Translations under genes and position numbers: made by a program
Notes under the pieces: model-generated
The model's database searches: none
Seen by the model: the letters and a program-made list of their open reading frames with translations, nothing else
What the model was told of the DNA's origin: nothing
Shown: positions 1 through 6,948 of the stretch, one piece after another
Position numbering within the stretch: the first letter of the stretch is position 1
Layout of the letters: each line of letters opens with the position of its first letter
NCBI GenBank assembly: GCA_947176615.1
Contig: CAMWRO010000158.1
Span: forward strand, 1 to 6,972
Reading direction: 5' to 3'
Source of the DNA: an uncultured Porphyromonadaceae bacterium
GTDB taxonomy: Bacteria > Bacteroidota > Bacteroidia > Bacteroidales > Muribaculaceae
DNA length: 6,972 bases

Positions 1-13
1 TTTGTAGTGAGTT

Positions 14-2230
14 TTAATTTGCTTTAAGTCGTAAGATGCGTGACGCGTAGTCGTTGCGCTTGTGGTAATCGACATTGTGGTCGAGCGGCATTTCAAGTCC
101 GTTGTCCATGAGGAATCGGCCGGTAAATGATTTGCCTTCGTAGGGGAGAGGGGTGTTGTCGATGCGGTTCAACTCGGTAACGGTGTAGGTTTTGTCGGGG
201 TCAAGTCCGGCCATTTTTACACGGGGGAGTTGCTGGTTGACAAATGTCTCGGTTTTCCACCAGTAGTATACGGCATCGTCTTTCCCGGGAGTAACATACA
301 TCAGTGATGCCGCGCCGAGATTGTCATAGGGGGACAGCAGGCGGTAGATGTCGCCTTGCTGGACGATGGGGCGTATTTCCTTGTAGGTGTTGATTGCGCG
401 ACGGCAGAAATCTTTTTCATCCTCGGTCATGTTTTTGGGCTGTATTTCCATGCCGAGGCGACCGCTCATAGCGACATCGGTACGATATTTCAATGGTATC
501 GTGCGGAATGTCTGATGGTTGGGGGCGGCTGAAATGTGGGATGCCATTGCGACTGCCGGGAAGAAATAAGATGTTCCCCATTGCATGTAGACACGCTGGA
601 GCGCGTCGGTGTTGTCGCTTACCCAGAATTCGTCAAACCACGGGAGTACGCCCCAGTTGGCGCGTCCGCCTCCACTCGCGCAAGCCTGTATCGTGACATC
701 GGGATATTTGGCGCGGATGCGGTCAAGAACCTTTTCAAATCCCTTGTGGTAGTCGATGTAAAGATGGCTTTGGTTGTCGCGGGTAAGGTATTGGGAACCA
801 TGCTGCATTATGGGGGCGTTGGCGTCCCACTTGATGTAGTCAATGTGGGGATACTTGGTCATTAGCGTATCGACAACATTGAACACGAGATCCTGAACCT
901 TGGGGTTGGCAAGGTCGAGAACGAGCTGTGTTCCTCCGCGGCCTTCGACTATGTCTCGGTTTTCGGCTTTGATGATGTATTCGGGGTGTTCCTCGTAGAG
1001 ACGGCTGCGTGAGTTGGTCATCTCCGGCTCGATCCAAATGCCGAATTTAATGCCGTTTTTCTCGGCTTCGTCAACGAGGCCCTGAATGCCGTGAGGCAGT
1101 TTGCGCGTGTCGACCGTCCAGTCGCCAAGCGATGCCGAGTCGTTGTCACGGTAGTATTTGTCGCCAAACCATCCGTCGTCCATGACAAACAGTTCGCCGC
1201 CCATCGAGGCAATGTCTTTCATCATCTGGGCCATGCCTTCCTCGTTGATGTCAAAATAGACACCTTCCCACGAGTTGAGCAGAATCTTGCGCGGCTCGTT
1301 GCCGTGGGCGAGACGGTAGTTGCGTCCCCAGCGGTGGAAATTACGGCTTGCGCCGCTCAGACCTTCGTCACTGAACGTCAGAGCGAGAGCAGGGGTGGAG
1401 AAGGTTTCTCCTTTTTTCAGCTTATATGCTGAGTTTTCCTCGTTTATGCCGGCAAACAGATGGTGGTAATTGCTGTCGTCAGTGTCAATGAACAGTTTGT
1501 AGTTGCCGCTGTAACACAAGGCTGCGCCGATTGTGCGACCGGTGTTTTCCATCGGTTTCCCGTCGAGCGACAGCATGATTTCGGCATGGGATGTGTGGGA
1601 ATTGCGGGCTCCGTCTTTATTTTTGATCATTTTGACACCGTGTCGCAGCGGCTCCTGATTGAGGCGCCCCTCGTTGGCCCAAGAACCGTAGAGCGATGAT
1701 AGCCACACGTCTCCGTAACGGACAGGAAGATAGCCTGACATGAACCGATTCAATGTGACTGACCCTTTGCCGTTGTTGGTAATGTCGACCCATGTCTCGA
1801 TTACGTCTTCTTCGGGCCATGTGCGATAATTGACATTGACCGATAGCGGGTAAACTTTGTCACGCATTGATACCGTGGTGACAGTCGAGCCGTCGGCCTT
1901 ATCAGCTGATGTCTTTATGTCGGCAACTTCCAAGTCAAGGGTCATGTTGCCGTCGGGCTGGGTCACGCTGAGCGCGGCTTCTCCTTGCGGATAATTGCCG
2001 TAGGCCGGATATGCGTCGCGGTTTGCGGCACCGGCAGCTGTAAGGTTGTCGATGTCAGATGCTGAGAGCTTGTCACCGTAATAAAGGAATCGGAAAGAAC
2101 CTCCTTTTTCCGCGTCAAGTATAAGCGAAGTCGAAGGTGTGGAGAGATTTACCACCTCGGCATTGAGCGGCAGGGCAAAAGCAACGCCTGACATCAGAAA
2201 TAAGGTGGATAACGGCTTATAAAATTTCAT
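14..2230 (-). CDS. Secreted alpha-galactosidase, glycoside hydrolase family 36
   Basis: A 738-residue protein, full length for bacterial GH36, which removes terminal alpha-1,6-linked galactose from raffinose-type oligosaccharides, galactomannan side chains or similar glycans. Residues 1-24 look like a signal peptide (Lys at 2 and 5, hydrophobic core, LNA before the likely cut), so the enzyme is probably periplasmic. An N-terminal beta-sandwich (about 25-300) leads to a (beta/alpha)8 catalytic domain (about 310-640) and a C-terminal beta domain. Visible GH36 hallmarks are NSWEGVYFD at 319-327, DDGWFG at 351-356, KWD at 467-469 with nucleophile Asp469, CASGGGR at 517-523, and SDNTDA at 538-543 with acid/base Asp539. 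The 70-residue spacing of the two acids matches my recollection of characterised GH36 enzymes. The ATG is chosen because the signal peptide follows it directly and an A-rich stretch precedes it; the stop is TAA. It is divergent from the next gene and has its own promoter. No SusCD partner is in view. The family is secure; the exact substrate is inferred. Confidence 0.96.
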   Translation of the reverse strand: MKFYKPLSTLFLMSGVAFALPLNAEVVNLSTPSTSLILDAEKGGSFRFLYYGDKLSASDIDNLTAAGAANRDAYPAYGNYPQGEAALSVTQPDGNMTLDLEVADIKTSADKADGSTVTTVSMRDKVYPLSVNVNYRTWPEEDVIETWVDITNNGKGSVTLNRFMSGYLPVRYGDVWLSSLYGSWANEGRLNQEPLRHGVKMIKNKDGARNSHTSHAEIMLSLDGKPMENTGRTIGAALCYSGNYKLFIDTDDSNYHHLFAGINEENSAYKLKKGETFSTPALALTFSDEGLSGASRNFHRWGRNYRLAHGNEPRKILLNSWEGVYFDINEEGMAQMMKDIASMGGELFVMDDGWFGDKYYRDNDSASLGDWTVDTRKLPHGIQGLVDEAEKNGIKFGIWIEPEMTNSRSRLYEEHPEYIIKAENRDIVEGRGGTQLVLDLANPKVQDLVFNVVDTLMTKYPHIDYIKWDANAPIMQHGSQYLTRDNQSHLYIDYHKGFEKVLDRIRAKYPDVTIQACASGGGRANWGVLPWFDEFWVSDNTDALQRVYMQWGTSYFFPAVAMASHISAAPNHQTFRTIPLKYRTDVAMSGRLGMEIQPKNMTEDEKDFCRRAINTYKEIRPIVQQGDIYRLLSPYDNLGAASLMYVTPGKDDAVYYWWKTETFVNQQLPRVKMAGLDPDKTYTVTELNRIDNTPLPYEGKSFTGRFLMDNGLEMPLDHNVDYHKRNDYASRILRLKAN

Positions 2231-2324
2231 TTTTAAGGATTTGAATAATTAAATAATAACTGTCGAACAATCGTTTCATGGTATGAGGCCAACAGGGCCC
2301 CAGCAGTTGTCGACTTTTCAATTA

Positions 2325-2355
2325 CAAAAATAATATAAAGTTTGAATAAAACCAA
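2325..2355 (-). promoter_or_regulatory. Bacteroidetes-type promoter for the GH36 gene
   Basis: Read on the minus strand, a TTG at 2355-2353 is followed after 20 bases by TATTTTTG at 2332-2325. This fits the TTG-N19-21-TAnnTTTG consensus of the Bacteroidetes primary sigma factor. It predicts transcription starting near 2319 and a leader of roughly 90 bases. The region is AT-rich, so a chance match is possible, but spacing and orientation are right. Confidence 0.55.
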
Positions 2356-2423
2356 TTATTAACAAGATATTAGACACAATTGGGTAAAATAGTATCATGG
2401 GCGGTGTCTGATTGCAAAATATA

Positions 2424-2454
2424 TTGCAGAGGCGCGAAAAAAGCGTTATCTTTG
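2424..2454 (+). promoter_or_regulatory. Bacteroidetes-type promoter for the patatin-amylase unit
   Basis: A TTG at 2424-2426 is followed after exactly 20 bases by TATCTTTG at 2447-2454, a full match to TAnnTTTG, and then by CACC, as at the prs promoter. Only eight bases lie between the -7 box and the ATG at 2463, so the predicted transcript has a leader of a few bases or none. It probably drives both the broken patatin gene and the amylase gene behind it. Confidence 0.72.
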
Positions 2455-2462
2455 CACCCGCG

Positions 2463-3317
2463 ATGCTTAATGTGTTTAATTTTTCATCCAAGCCTTATAA
2501 GCTCGGCGTTGCCCTCAGCGGGGGCGGAGCCCCGGGGTTAGCCCATGCGCGGCCGTAGAAGGCCCTAGCCGAAATGGGGTTGAAACCCGATATAGTTGCA
2601 GGTGTGAGCGCCGGGTCGGTTGTCACTGCGCTTTATGCAGGAGGTAATGACCCAGACAAGATACTGGAATTGTTTTCGGGCATAAAATTTACCGATTTTG
2701 CCGAAATCGGGGTTCCGCATGACGGTTTCTTTTCGATGGACGGGTTTAAGAGGTTTCTCCGCAAAAACATTCCCTACGAGAATATTGAGCAATTGCCATT
2801 GCCGGCGGTGATATGCGCCACCGACCTTGATAACGGGGTTCCGGTCAGTTTTACCAGCGGCGCGATAGCAGAGCGTGTGGCAGCGTCTTGTTCCATTCCG
2901 ATTGTGTTCAAGCCTGTCAAGATTGACGGGACGACATATGTCGACGGGGGCGTGTTGCACAATCTCCCGTCGTGGGCGTTGCGAGACAAGTGCAAGTATC
3001 TTATAGGGATAAACTGCAGTCCTATGCCGAGGCGCGGAAAGCCCAAGACGATAATGGAGGTTGCCCACCGCACATATGACCTTATGGCGAAGACAAACGC
3101 CATCCCTGACATGAAACTGTGTGACCTTGCGATACAGGTATCAGATATAGCATCTTATAAAGTATTTAATCTTAGAGAAATCAAGCGGGTGTTTCATGCG
3201 GGATATGCGGCCACGATGGCTGCCCTGCAGGAAAACGGATTCACGCATCCCGATGTGATTGCGGCCCGCAAAAGACGAGAAGGGTCTTCTTCGTCGTTTT
3301 TCTCCCTTAAATCATAA
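2463..3317 (+). pseudogene. Patatin-like phospholipase (RssA/NTE-like), interrupted by in-frame TAG
   Basis: Read through its stop, the frame spans 284 codons, normal for a small bacterial patatin, a family of Ser-Asp dyad lipid acyl hydrolases. Codons 12-23 encode YKLGVALSGGGA, the usual N-terminal strand and start of the oxyanion-hole loop. The motif then departs from consensus (Pro at 24 where Arg is usual, Arg-Pro at 30-31 where Gly and a small or hydrophobic residue are usual). Codon 32 is TAG at 2556-2558, and normal sequence resumes at once with KALAEMGLKPD. The rest looks intact: GVSAGS with nucleophile Ser49, DGG with catalytic Asp161 (full-frame numbering), and a TAA stop. The largest intact piece starts at ATG 2574 (247 residues); it keeps the dyad but lacks the Gly-rich loop, so I expect it to be inactive if made. 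No signal peptide is evident. It lies five bases upstream of the amylase gene. It could instead be a sequencing or assembly error in an intact gene. Confidence 0.85.
2521..2558 (+). other. Lesion: corrupted oxyanion-hole motif and TAG stop in the patatin gene
   Basis: This G/C-dense stretch contains the end of the GGG loop, the odd codons CCG (2532), CGG (2550) and CCG (2553), and the TAG at 2556. The flanking frame is continuous without net insertion or deletion. The stretch is rich in self-complementary elements: GGGGC-GGA-GCCCC at 2521-2533, CCCCGGGG at 2530-2537 and CGGCCG at 2550-2555. Confidence 0.8.
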
Positions 3318-3322
3318 AAAAT

Positions 3323-5065
3323 ATGAATTGTAAACCGGTTATTTATCAGCTTTTCCCACGCATATTCACAAACGACAACCCACGCTGCATCCCTAACGGG
3401 ACATATGCCCAGAACGGTTCGGGAAAAATGAACCTGATTACCCATAAGGTTCTTGAGTCGATTAAGGAACTGGGCGTTACTCATGTGTGGTACACCGGTG
3501 TAATCGAGCATGCTACCAAAACCGATTATTCGGAATACGGTATCACCCCTGACAATCCCTATGTCGTGAAGGGGAATGCCGGGTCGCCTTATGCAATCAA
3601 GGATTACTATGACATCGACCCCGATATTGCCGAGGATGTCCCCAACCGCATGGCCGAATTCGAGGCGCTCGTGGCCCGTACCCATGATGCCGGCCTTGAT
3701 GTTATAATCGATTTTGTGCCCAATCACACGGCCCGCCGCTATCATTCGGATGTCAAACCTGACGGAATAAAAGACCTTGGTGACGGTGATGACCCCTCGC
3801 TCTTTTTCGGTCACGACAACAATTATTATTATATCCCCCGGCAGCTTTTTGCCCCGCAGGTTGACCTCGGAACCGGGAAGAACGCCTATATCGAGTTCCC
3901 TGCAAAAGCTTCGGGCGATGACTGCTTTTCGGCTTTTGCGGGAGTAAACAACTGGTATGATACGGTCAAGCTCAATTATGGCGTGGACTACGGAGACGGG
4001 ACTCGTCATTTTGACCCGATTCCCGATACATGGTTCAAAATGTTGAATATCCTGCGGTTCTGGGCGTCGAAAGGAGTCGACGGATTCCGTTGTGACATGG
4101 TGCACATGGTGCCTCTTGAGTTCTGGCAGTGGGCAATCCCCAATGTCAAGGATCATTATCCTCATGTGAAGTTTATCGCCGAGCTGTATGATGTCAATAT
4201 ATATCACGACTTCATTACGAAGGGCGGCTTTGACTACCTGTATGACAAGGTTAATCTGTATGACACGCTTCGCGGTATCCAGTGTAATAATTTCTCGGCG
4301 GCCACGCTTACCAATTGCTGGCAGCGTGTCGACGGTCTCGGGCCGCATCTGCTCAACTTCCTTGAAAATCACGACGAACAGCGTTTCGGGTCGAGATTCT
4401 ATGCCGGCGATCCGGCCAAAGTCATCCCGTCGCTTGTGGTCAGCGCGATGTTTTCAACCGGCCCCATGATGATATATTCGGGACAGGAACTCGGAGAGCA
4501 GGCAACTGATGCCGAGGGTTATAGCGGGCATGACGGCCGCACGACTATATTTGATTACTGGAGTGTGGCGACTTTGCGGCGGTGGTATAACGAAGGACGG
4601 TGTGATATGTCGCGCCTGACTCCGCGCGAGAAATGGCTGCGCAACAAGTATGCGACGATTCTGTCGATATGCAATACCGAAAAAGCTATTGCCAAAGGGC
4701 GCTTCTTTGATTTGATGTATGTCAATTATCAGAATCCCACGCTCAATCCTCATCGTCAATATGTGTTTTTGCGCTCCTGTGACGGGGAAACAGTCCTTGT
4801 TGCGGTCAACTTCTCGGATTCGTCATGTGATTTGGCCATAAATATCCCCCGCCATGCGTTTGAAATGCTTAACATATCCGAGGGCGACGTGGTTGCCACT
4901 GAATTGCTGAGCGGCGAGTCGTCGGAAAAACATGTTTCATCGGAAAAAACGTTTGATACGTTTATCGGGCCGTATGATGCCGTTGTGTGGCGTTTCAGAC
5001 ACAAAAACGTTGTGCCCGTCGCGAAAAACCCGGGACGCAAGCCGCGTGCGCCGCGTGCTAAATAG
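3323..5065 (+). CDS. Alpha-amylase family protein, glycoside hydrolase family 13
   Basis: A 580-residue enzyme expected to act on alpha-1,4/1,6-glucans or malto-oligosaccharides. It has no signal peptide or membrane segment, so it is probably cytoplasmic, working on imported oligosaccharides or internal glycogen. The four GH13 regions are present: DFVPNH at 130-135, GVDGFRCD at 251-258 with nucleophile Asp258, IAEL at 285-288 with acid/base Glu287, and ENHDE at 348-352 with transition-state Asp351. A (beta/alpha)8 barrel fills about 1-450, with a long domain-B-like insertion after region I (about 136-235). A beta domain (about 475-560) follows, then a short basic tail rich in Lys, Arg and Pro (568-580). 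The ATG lies five bases after the patatin stop, so the pair is probably one operon; upstream sequence is A-rich without a Shine-Dalgarno box. The stop is TAG, with an in-frame TAA seven codons later. The family is clear; product specificity is not decidable by eye. Confidence 0.94.
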   Translation: MNCKPVIYQLFPRIFTNDNPRCIPNGTYAQNGSGKMNLITHKVLESIKELGVTHVWYTGVIEHATKTDYSEYGITPDNPYVVKGNAGSPYAIKDYYDIDPDIAEDVPNRMAEFEALVARTHDAGLDVIIDFVPNHTARRYHSDVKPDGIKDLGDGDDPSLFFGHDNNYYYIPRQLFAPQVDLGTGKNAYIEFPAKASGDDCFSAFAGVNNWYDTVKLNYGVDYGDGTRHFDPIPDTWFKMLNILRFWASKGVDGFRCDMVHMVPLEFWQWAIPNVKDHYPHVKFIAELYDVNIYHDFITKGGFDYLYDKVNLYDTLRGIQCNNFSAATLTNCWQRVDGLGPHLLNFLENHDEQRFGSRFYAGDPAKVIPSLVVSAMFSTGPMMIYSGQELGEQATDAEGYSGHDGRTTIFDYWSVATLRRWYNEGRCDMSRLTPREKWLRNKYATILSICNTEKAIAKGRFFDLMYVNYQNPTLNPHRQYVFLRSCDGETVLVAVNFSDSSCDLAINIPRHAFEMLNISEGDVVATELLSGESSEKHVSSEKTFDTFIGPYDAVVWRFRHKNVVPVAKNPGRKPRAPRAK

Positions 5066-5190
5066 TTTAAGCAACTGTCTTTAGCCTAAAAATCGTTCTC
5101 AGGATTTAAAACAAGGTGTTAAAAACTATGAATTAAAGATTAAAATTCGTACCTTTGCACCATCGTTTACATCACCTCCATAATAAGATT
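5066..5190 (+). other. Intergenic region upstream of prs
   Basis: This 125-bp AT-rich spacer contains the prs promoter and a leader of about 30 bases. I find no convincing intrinsic terminator for the upstream amylase gene: the only inverted repeat (5080-5090, TTTA/TAAA arms) is too short and AT-rich to count. Some read-through from the amylase operon into prs is therefore possible. Confidence 0.6.
5127..5157 (+). promoter_or_regulatory. Bacteroidetes-type promoter for prs
   Basis: TACCTTTG at 5150-5157 is a full match to the TAnnTTTG -7 box and is followed by CACC, nearly identical to the patatin promoter. The -33 position is weaker: TATG at 5127-5130, 19 bases upstream, instead of a clean TTG. 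Expected transcription start is about 5162-5165, giving a leader of roughly 28 bases before the ATG at 5191. Confidence 0.65.
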
Positions 5191-6135
5191 ATGATAGACA
5201 ATCTTCCACCTTTTAAGGTGTTTTCAGGAACCAAGTCTCATTACATGGCCGAGGAGATCTGCCGAGACCTCAATGTGCCTCTCGGCAAGATGAACATCCA
5301 GTATTTTGCCGACGGCGAGTTTGAAGTATCGTTTGAGGAATCGATTCGCGGTTGCGAGGTATATCTCGTTCAATCGACGTTCCCCAATACTGACAATCTC
5401 ATGGAGTTGCTGCTGATGATTGACGCAGCCAAGCGCGCATCGGCCAAGTCGACAATCGCAGTCATCCCTTATTTCGGATGGGCGCGACAAGACCGCAAGG
5501 ATAAACCCCGTGTGTCAATCGCCGCAAAACTTGTTGCCGACCTTCTCTCGGCGGCTGGAGTTGACCGAGTGATTACAATGGATCTCCATGCCGACCAGAT
5601 TCAGGGATTCTTCGATGTGCCGGTTGACCATCTTTATGCATCGTCGGTGTTCATTCCCTACATACAGTCGCTTAACCTCGACGATCTCGTTATCGCTACT
5701 CCCGACGTGGGTGGTGCGAAGCGAGCCAACTCATATGCAAAATATCTCAACGTACCTCTTGTGCTCTGCCACAAGCAGCGCGCGAAAGCAAACGTTGTCG
5801 CAGCCATGACTGTCATCGGCGATGTAAAGGATAAGAATGTCATCCTTGTCGACGATATGGTCGATACCGCCGGCACGATTACCAAGGCTGCCAACCTGAT
5901 GATGGAAAACGGAGCCAAATCAGTGCGTGCCCTGTGTTCCCATGCGATATTGAGTGACCCGGCATCGGAGCGCATTGACAACTGTGCGTTGACCGAGATG
6001 ATTTTTACCAACTCGATACCTTTCAACAAGTCATGCCGCAAGGCTACGATTCTGTCGGTAGCCCGTCTTTTTGCCGACACAATCCGCCGTGTGCACTCCA
6101 ATGAGTCGATATCTTCTCAATATCTAATAAAATAA
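5191..6135 (+). CDS. prs: Ribose-phosphate pyrophosphokinase (PRPP synthetase)
   Basis: A 314-residue cytoplasmic enzyme converting ribose 5-phosphate and ATP to PRPP and AMP, the precursor for purine, pyrimidine, NAD, histidine and tryptophan synthesis. Length is typical of class I PRPP synthetases. Visible motifs are the N-terminal FSGT (11-14), FADGE (39-43), the ATP-binding VIPYFGWARQDRK (91-103), the metal/ATP loop DLHADQIQGFFD (131-142), the catalytic flexible-loop KxR (Lys195, Arg197), and the PRPP-binding loop DDMVDTAGT (221-229). The ATG at 5191 is preferred over a possible TTG at 5155, because the TTG lies inside the promoter -7 box and would add 12 non-homologous residues; the family begins close to this ATG. 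A small inverted repeat sits at codons 6-10. The stop is TAA, and the peptidase gene begins nine bases later, so the two are probably co-transcribed. All key residues are present, so it should be active. Confidence 0.97.
   Translation: MIDNLPPFKVFSGTKSHYMAEEICRDLNVPLGKMNIQYFADGEFEVSFEESIRGCEVYLVQSTFPNTDNLMELLLMIDAAKRASAKSTIAVIPYFGWARQDRKDKPRVSIAAKLVADLLSAAGVDRVITMDLHADQIQGFFDVPVDHLYASSVFIPYIQSLNLDDLVIATPDVGGAKRANSYAKYLNVPLVLCHKQRAKANVVAAMTVIGDVKDKNVILVDDMVDTAGTITKAANLMMENGAKSVRALCSHAILSDPASERIDNCALTEMIFTNSIPFNKSCRKATILSVARLFADTIRRVHSNESISSQYLIK
5207..5220 (+). repeat. Short inverted repeat at the start of prs
   Basis: CACCT and AGGTG flank a TTTA loop (extendable to CACCTT/AAGGTG), spanning codons 6-10 of prs and followed by TTTT. 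The same CACCT also occurs in the leader at 5173-5177, so AGGTG has two possible partners, one of which would loop out the start codon. The arms are short and the match could be chance. Confidence 0.4.
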
Positions 6136-6140
6136 GGTGA
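6134..6140 (+). promoter_or_regulatory. Shine-Dalgarno-like site for the S9 peptidase gene
   Basis: AAGGTGA overlaps the prs TAA stop and lies four bases upstream of the ATG at 6145. It is complementary to part of the 16S anti-Shine-Dalgarno region, although the spacing is short. Such sites are uncommon in Bacteroidetes and contrast with the A-rich starts elsewhere in this window. It supports the 6145 start and translational linkage to prs. Confidence 0.45.
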
Positions 6141-6144
6141 ATCA

Positions 6145-6948
6145 ATGAATTGTTACAAATATCTGATGGCATCGGCTCTGATTGCATCAACTCTTGCCTG
6201 TTCCAACCCGGCACCCGGGGAGGAGGGGACAATTATCGACCGTCCCGAGTATAAGGCCGCGCAAGGCGAGGTGTTCAACATCGACGCGCTTGAGGCCCTT
6301 GGCCGTGTGAGCGATGTCAAGGTGTCACCTGACGGAAAAAAGATTCTGTTTGGAATCTCTTACGAGAGTGTCGAGCAGAACAAGAGCAACAACGACCTCT
6401 ATGTAATGGATGTCGACGGTTCCAATCTGACGCGCATTACCAAAACAGCCAATAGCGAGGGTGGTGCCGTGTGGATTGACGGCGGCAAGCGTATAGCTTT
6501 CACTTACCCCGTTGACGGCGTTCCCCAAGTGTGGGTGATGGATGCCGACGGCTCAAATCGCAAGGCTGTTTCATCGCTCGAAAAAGGCGTGGCAGGATTC
6601 CTTTTCTCGCCTGACGAGAAACATGTCGTCCTGATCGGCACTGTCAAGTACAGCAAGGACGCAGCTGATATTTATCCCGATCTGCCCAAGGCAACCGGCC
6701 GTGTTATCGATGACCTCATGTATAAGCACTGGGATGAGTGGGTTACTGAGATTCCGCATCCCTTTGTGGCTGATTTTGACGGATCGACAATTTCCAATGC
6801 CGTTGACATCATGGAAGGAGAGCCTTATGAGGCCCCGATGAAACCCTTTGGCGGCGTCGAGTCTTTTGCATGGGCTCCCGACGGCAGCTCTCTTATATAT
6901 GTGTCGCGTAAAAACAACGGCAAGGAAAATGAAGTTTCAACCAAATAG
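6145..6948 (+). CDS. S9-family peptidase (prolyl oligopeptidase/DPP-like), N-terminal part only, interrupted or partial
   Basis: These 267 residues match the beta-propeller half of Bacteroidetes S9 serine peptidases, exported enzymes that release di- or tripeptides or cleave short peptides. Residues 1-19 form an export signal ending in a candidate lipobox (STLAC, Cys19; Thr at -3 is not classical), so it is probably a lipoprotein or periplasmic. TolB/PD40-type propeller blades show as SPDGKKILF (61-69) with DLYVMDVDGSN (84-94), VWVMDADGSN (129-138), SPDEKHVVL (155-163) and WAPDGSSLIYVS (243-254). The segment MYKHWDEWV (192-200) is typical of this group. The family is usually over 600 residues, with the catalytic Ser-Asp-His domain at the C-terminus, so this piece lacks it. 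The frame meets TAG at 6946 but continues open to the window end (NLYIYNSA), which looks like the next propeller strand. It is therefore a broken gene, a recoded stop or a sequence error rather than a short natural protein. It follows prs by nine bases. Confidence 0.85.
   Translation: MNCYKYLMASALIASTLACSNPAPGEEGTIIDRPEYKAAQGEVFNIDALEALGRVSDVKVSPDGKKILFGISYESVEQNKSNNDLYVMDVDGSNLTRITKTANSEGGAVWIDGGKRIAFTYPVDGVPQVWVMDADGSNRKAVSSLEKGVAGFLFSPDEKHVVLIGTVKYSKDAADIYPDLPKATGRVIDDLMYKHWDEWVTEIPHPFVADFDGSTISNAVDIMEGEPYEAPMKPFGGVESFAWAPDGSSLIYVSRKNNGKENEVSTK

Larger units (their letters stand above)
2231..2462. other. Divergent intergenic region
   Basis: This 232-bp spacer separates the leftward GH36 gene from the rightward patatin gene. 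It is clearly AT-richer than the flanking genes, especially 2320-2400. It holds one promoter match on each strand and a GGGCCC palindrome (2295-2300) within the predicted GH36 leader. I see no small ORF, tRNA, or obvious operator repeat. Any shared regulator binding site would lie between the two promoters, about 2356-2423, but no clear inverted repeat stands out there. Confidence 0.7.

Noticed and set aside
2295..2300. GGGCCC palindrome in the divergent spacer as an operator
   Set aside because: A single six-base palindrome without flanking symmetry or a second copy is not evidence of a regulator site.
2565..3068. Minus-strand open frame (167 codons) opposite the patatin gene
   Set aside because: It overlaps the conserved patatin frame, has no recognisable motif, and is a shadow.
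3194..4372. Long minus-strand open frame (392 codons) opposite the amylase gene
   Set aside because: It is antisense to the GH13 catalytic core with all four motifs on the plus strand; its translation shows no domain, signal or start context, and it is explained by codon bias of the real gene.
5080..5090. Inverted repeat after the amylase gene as an intrinsic terminator
   Set aside because: The arms are four to five AT-rich bases with a tiny loop and no proper U-tract; far too weak.
5173..5179. CACCTCC in the prs leader, identical to the 16S anti-Shine-Dalgarno core
   Set aside because: A seven-base match in the wrong sense for ribosome binding; no supporting context, most likely chance.
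5155..5190. TTG start giving a 12-residue N-terminal extension of prs
   Set aside because: The TTG lies inside the -7 promoter box, so it would not be in the mRNA, and the extra residues do not resemble the family's N-terminus.
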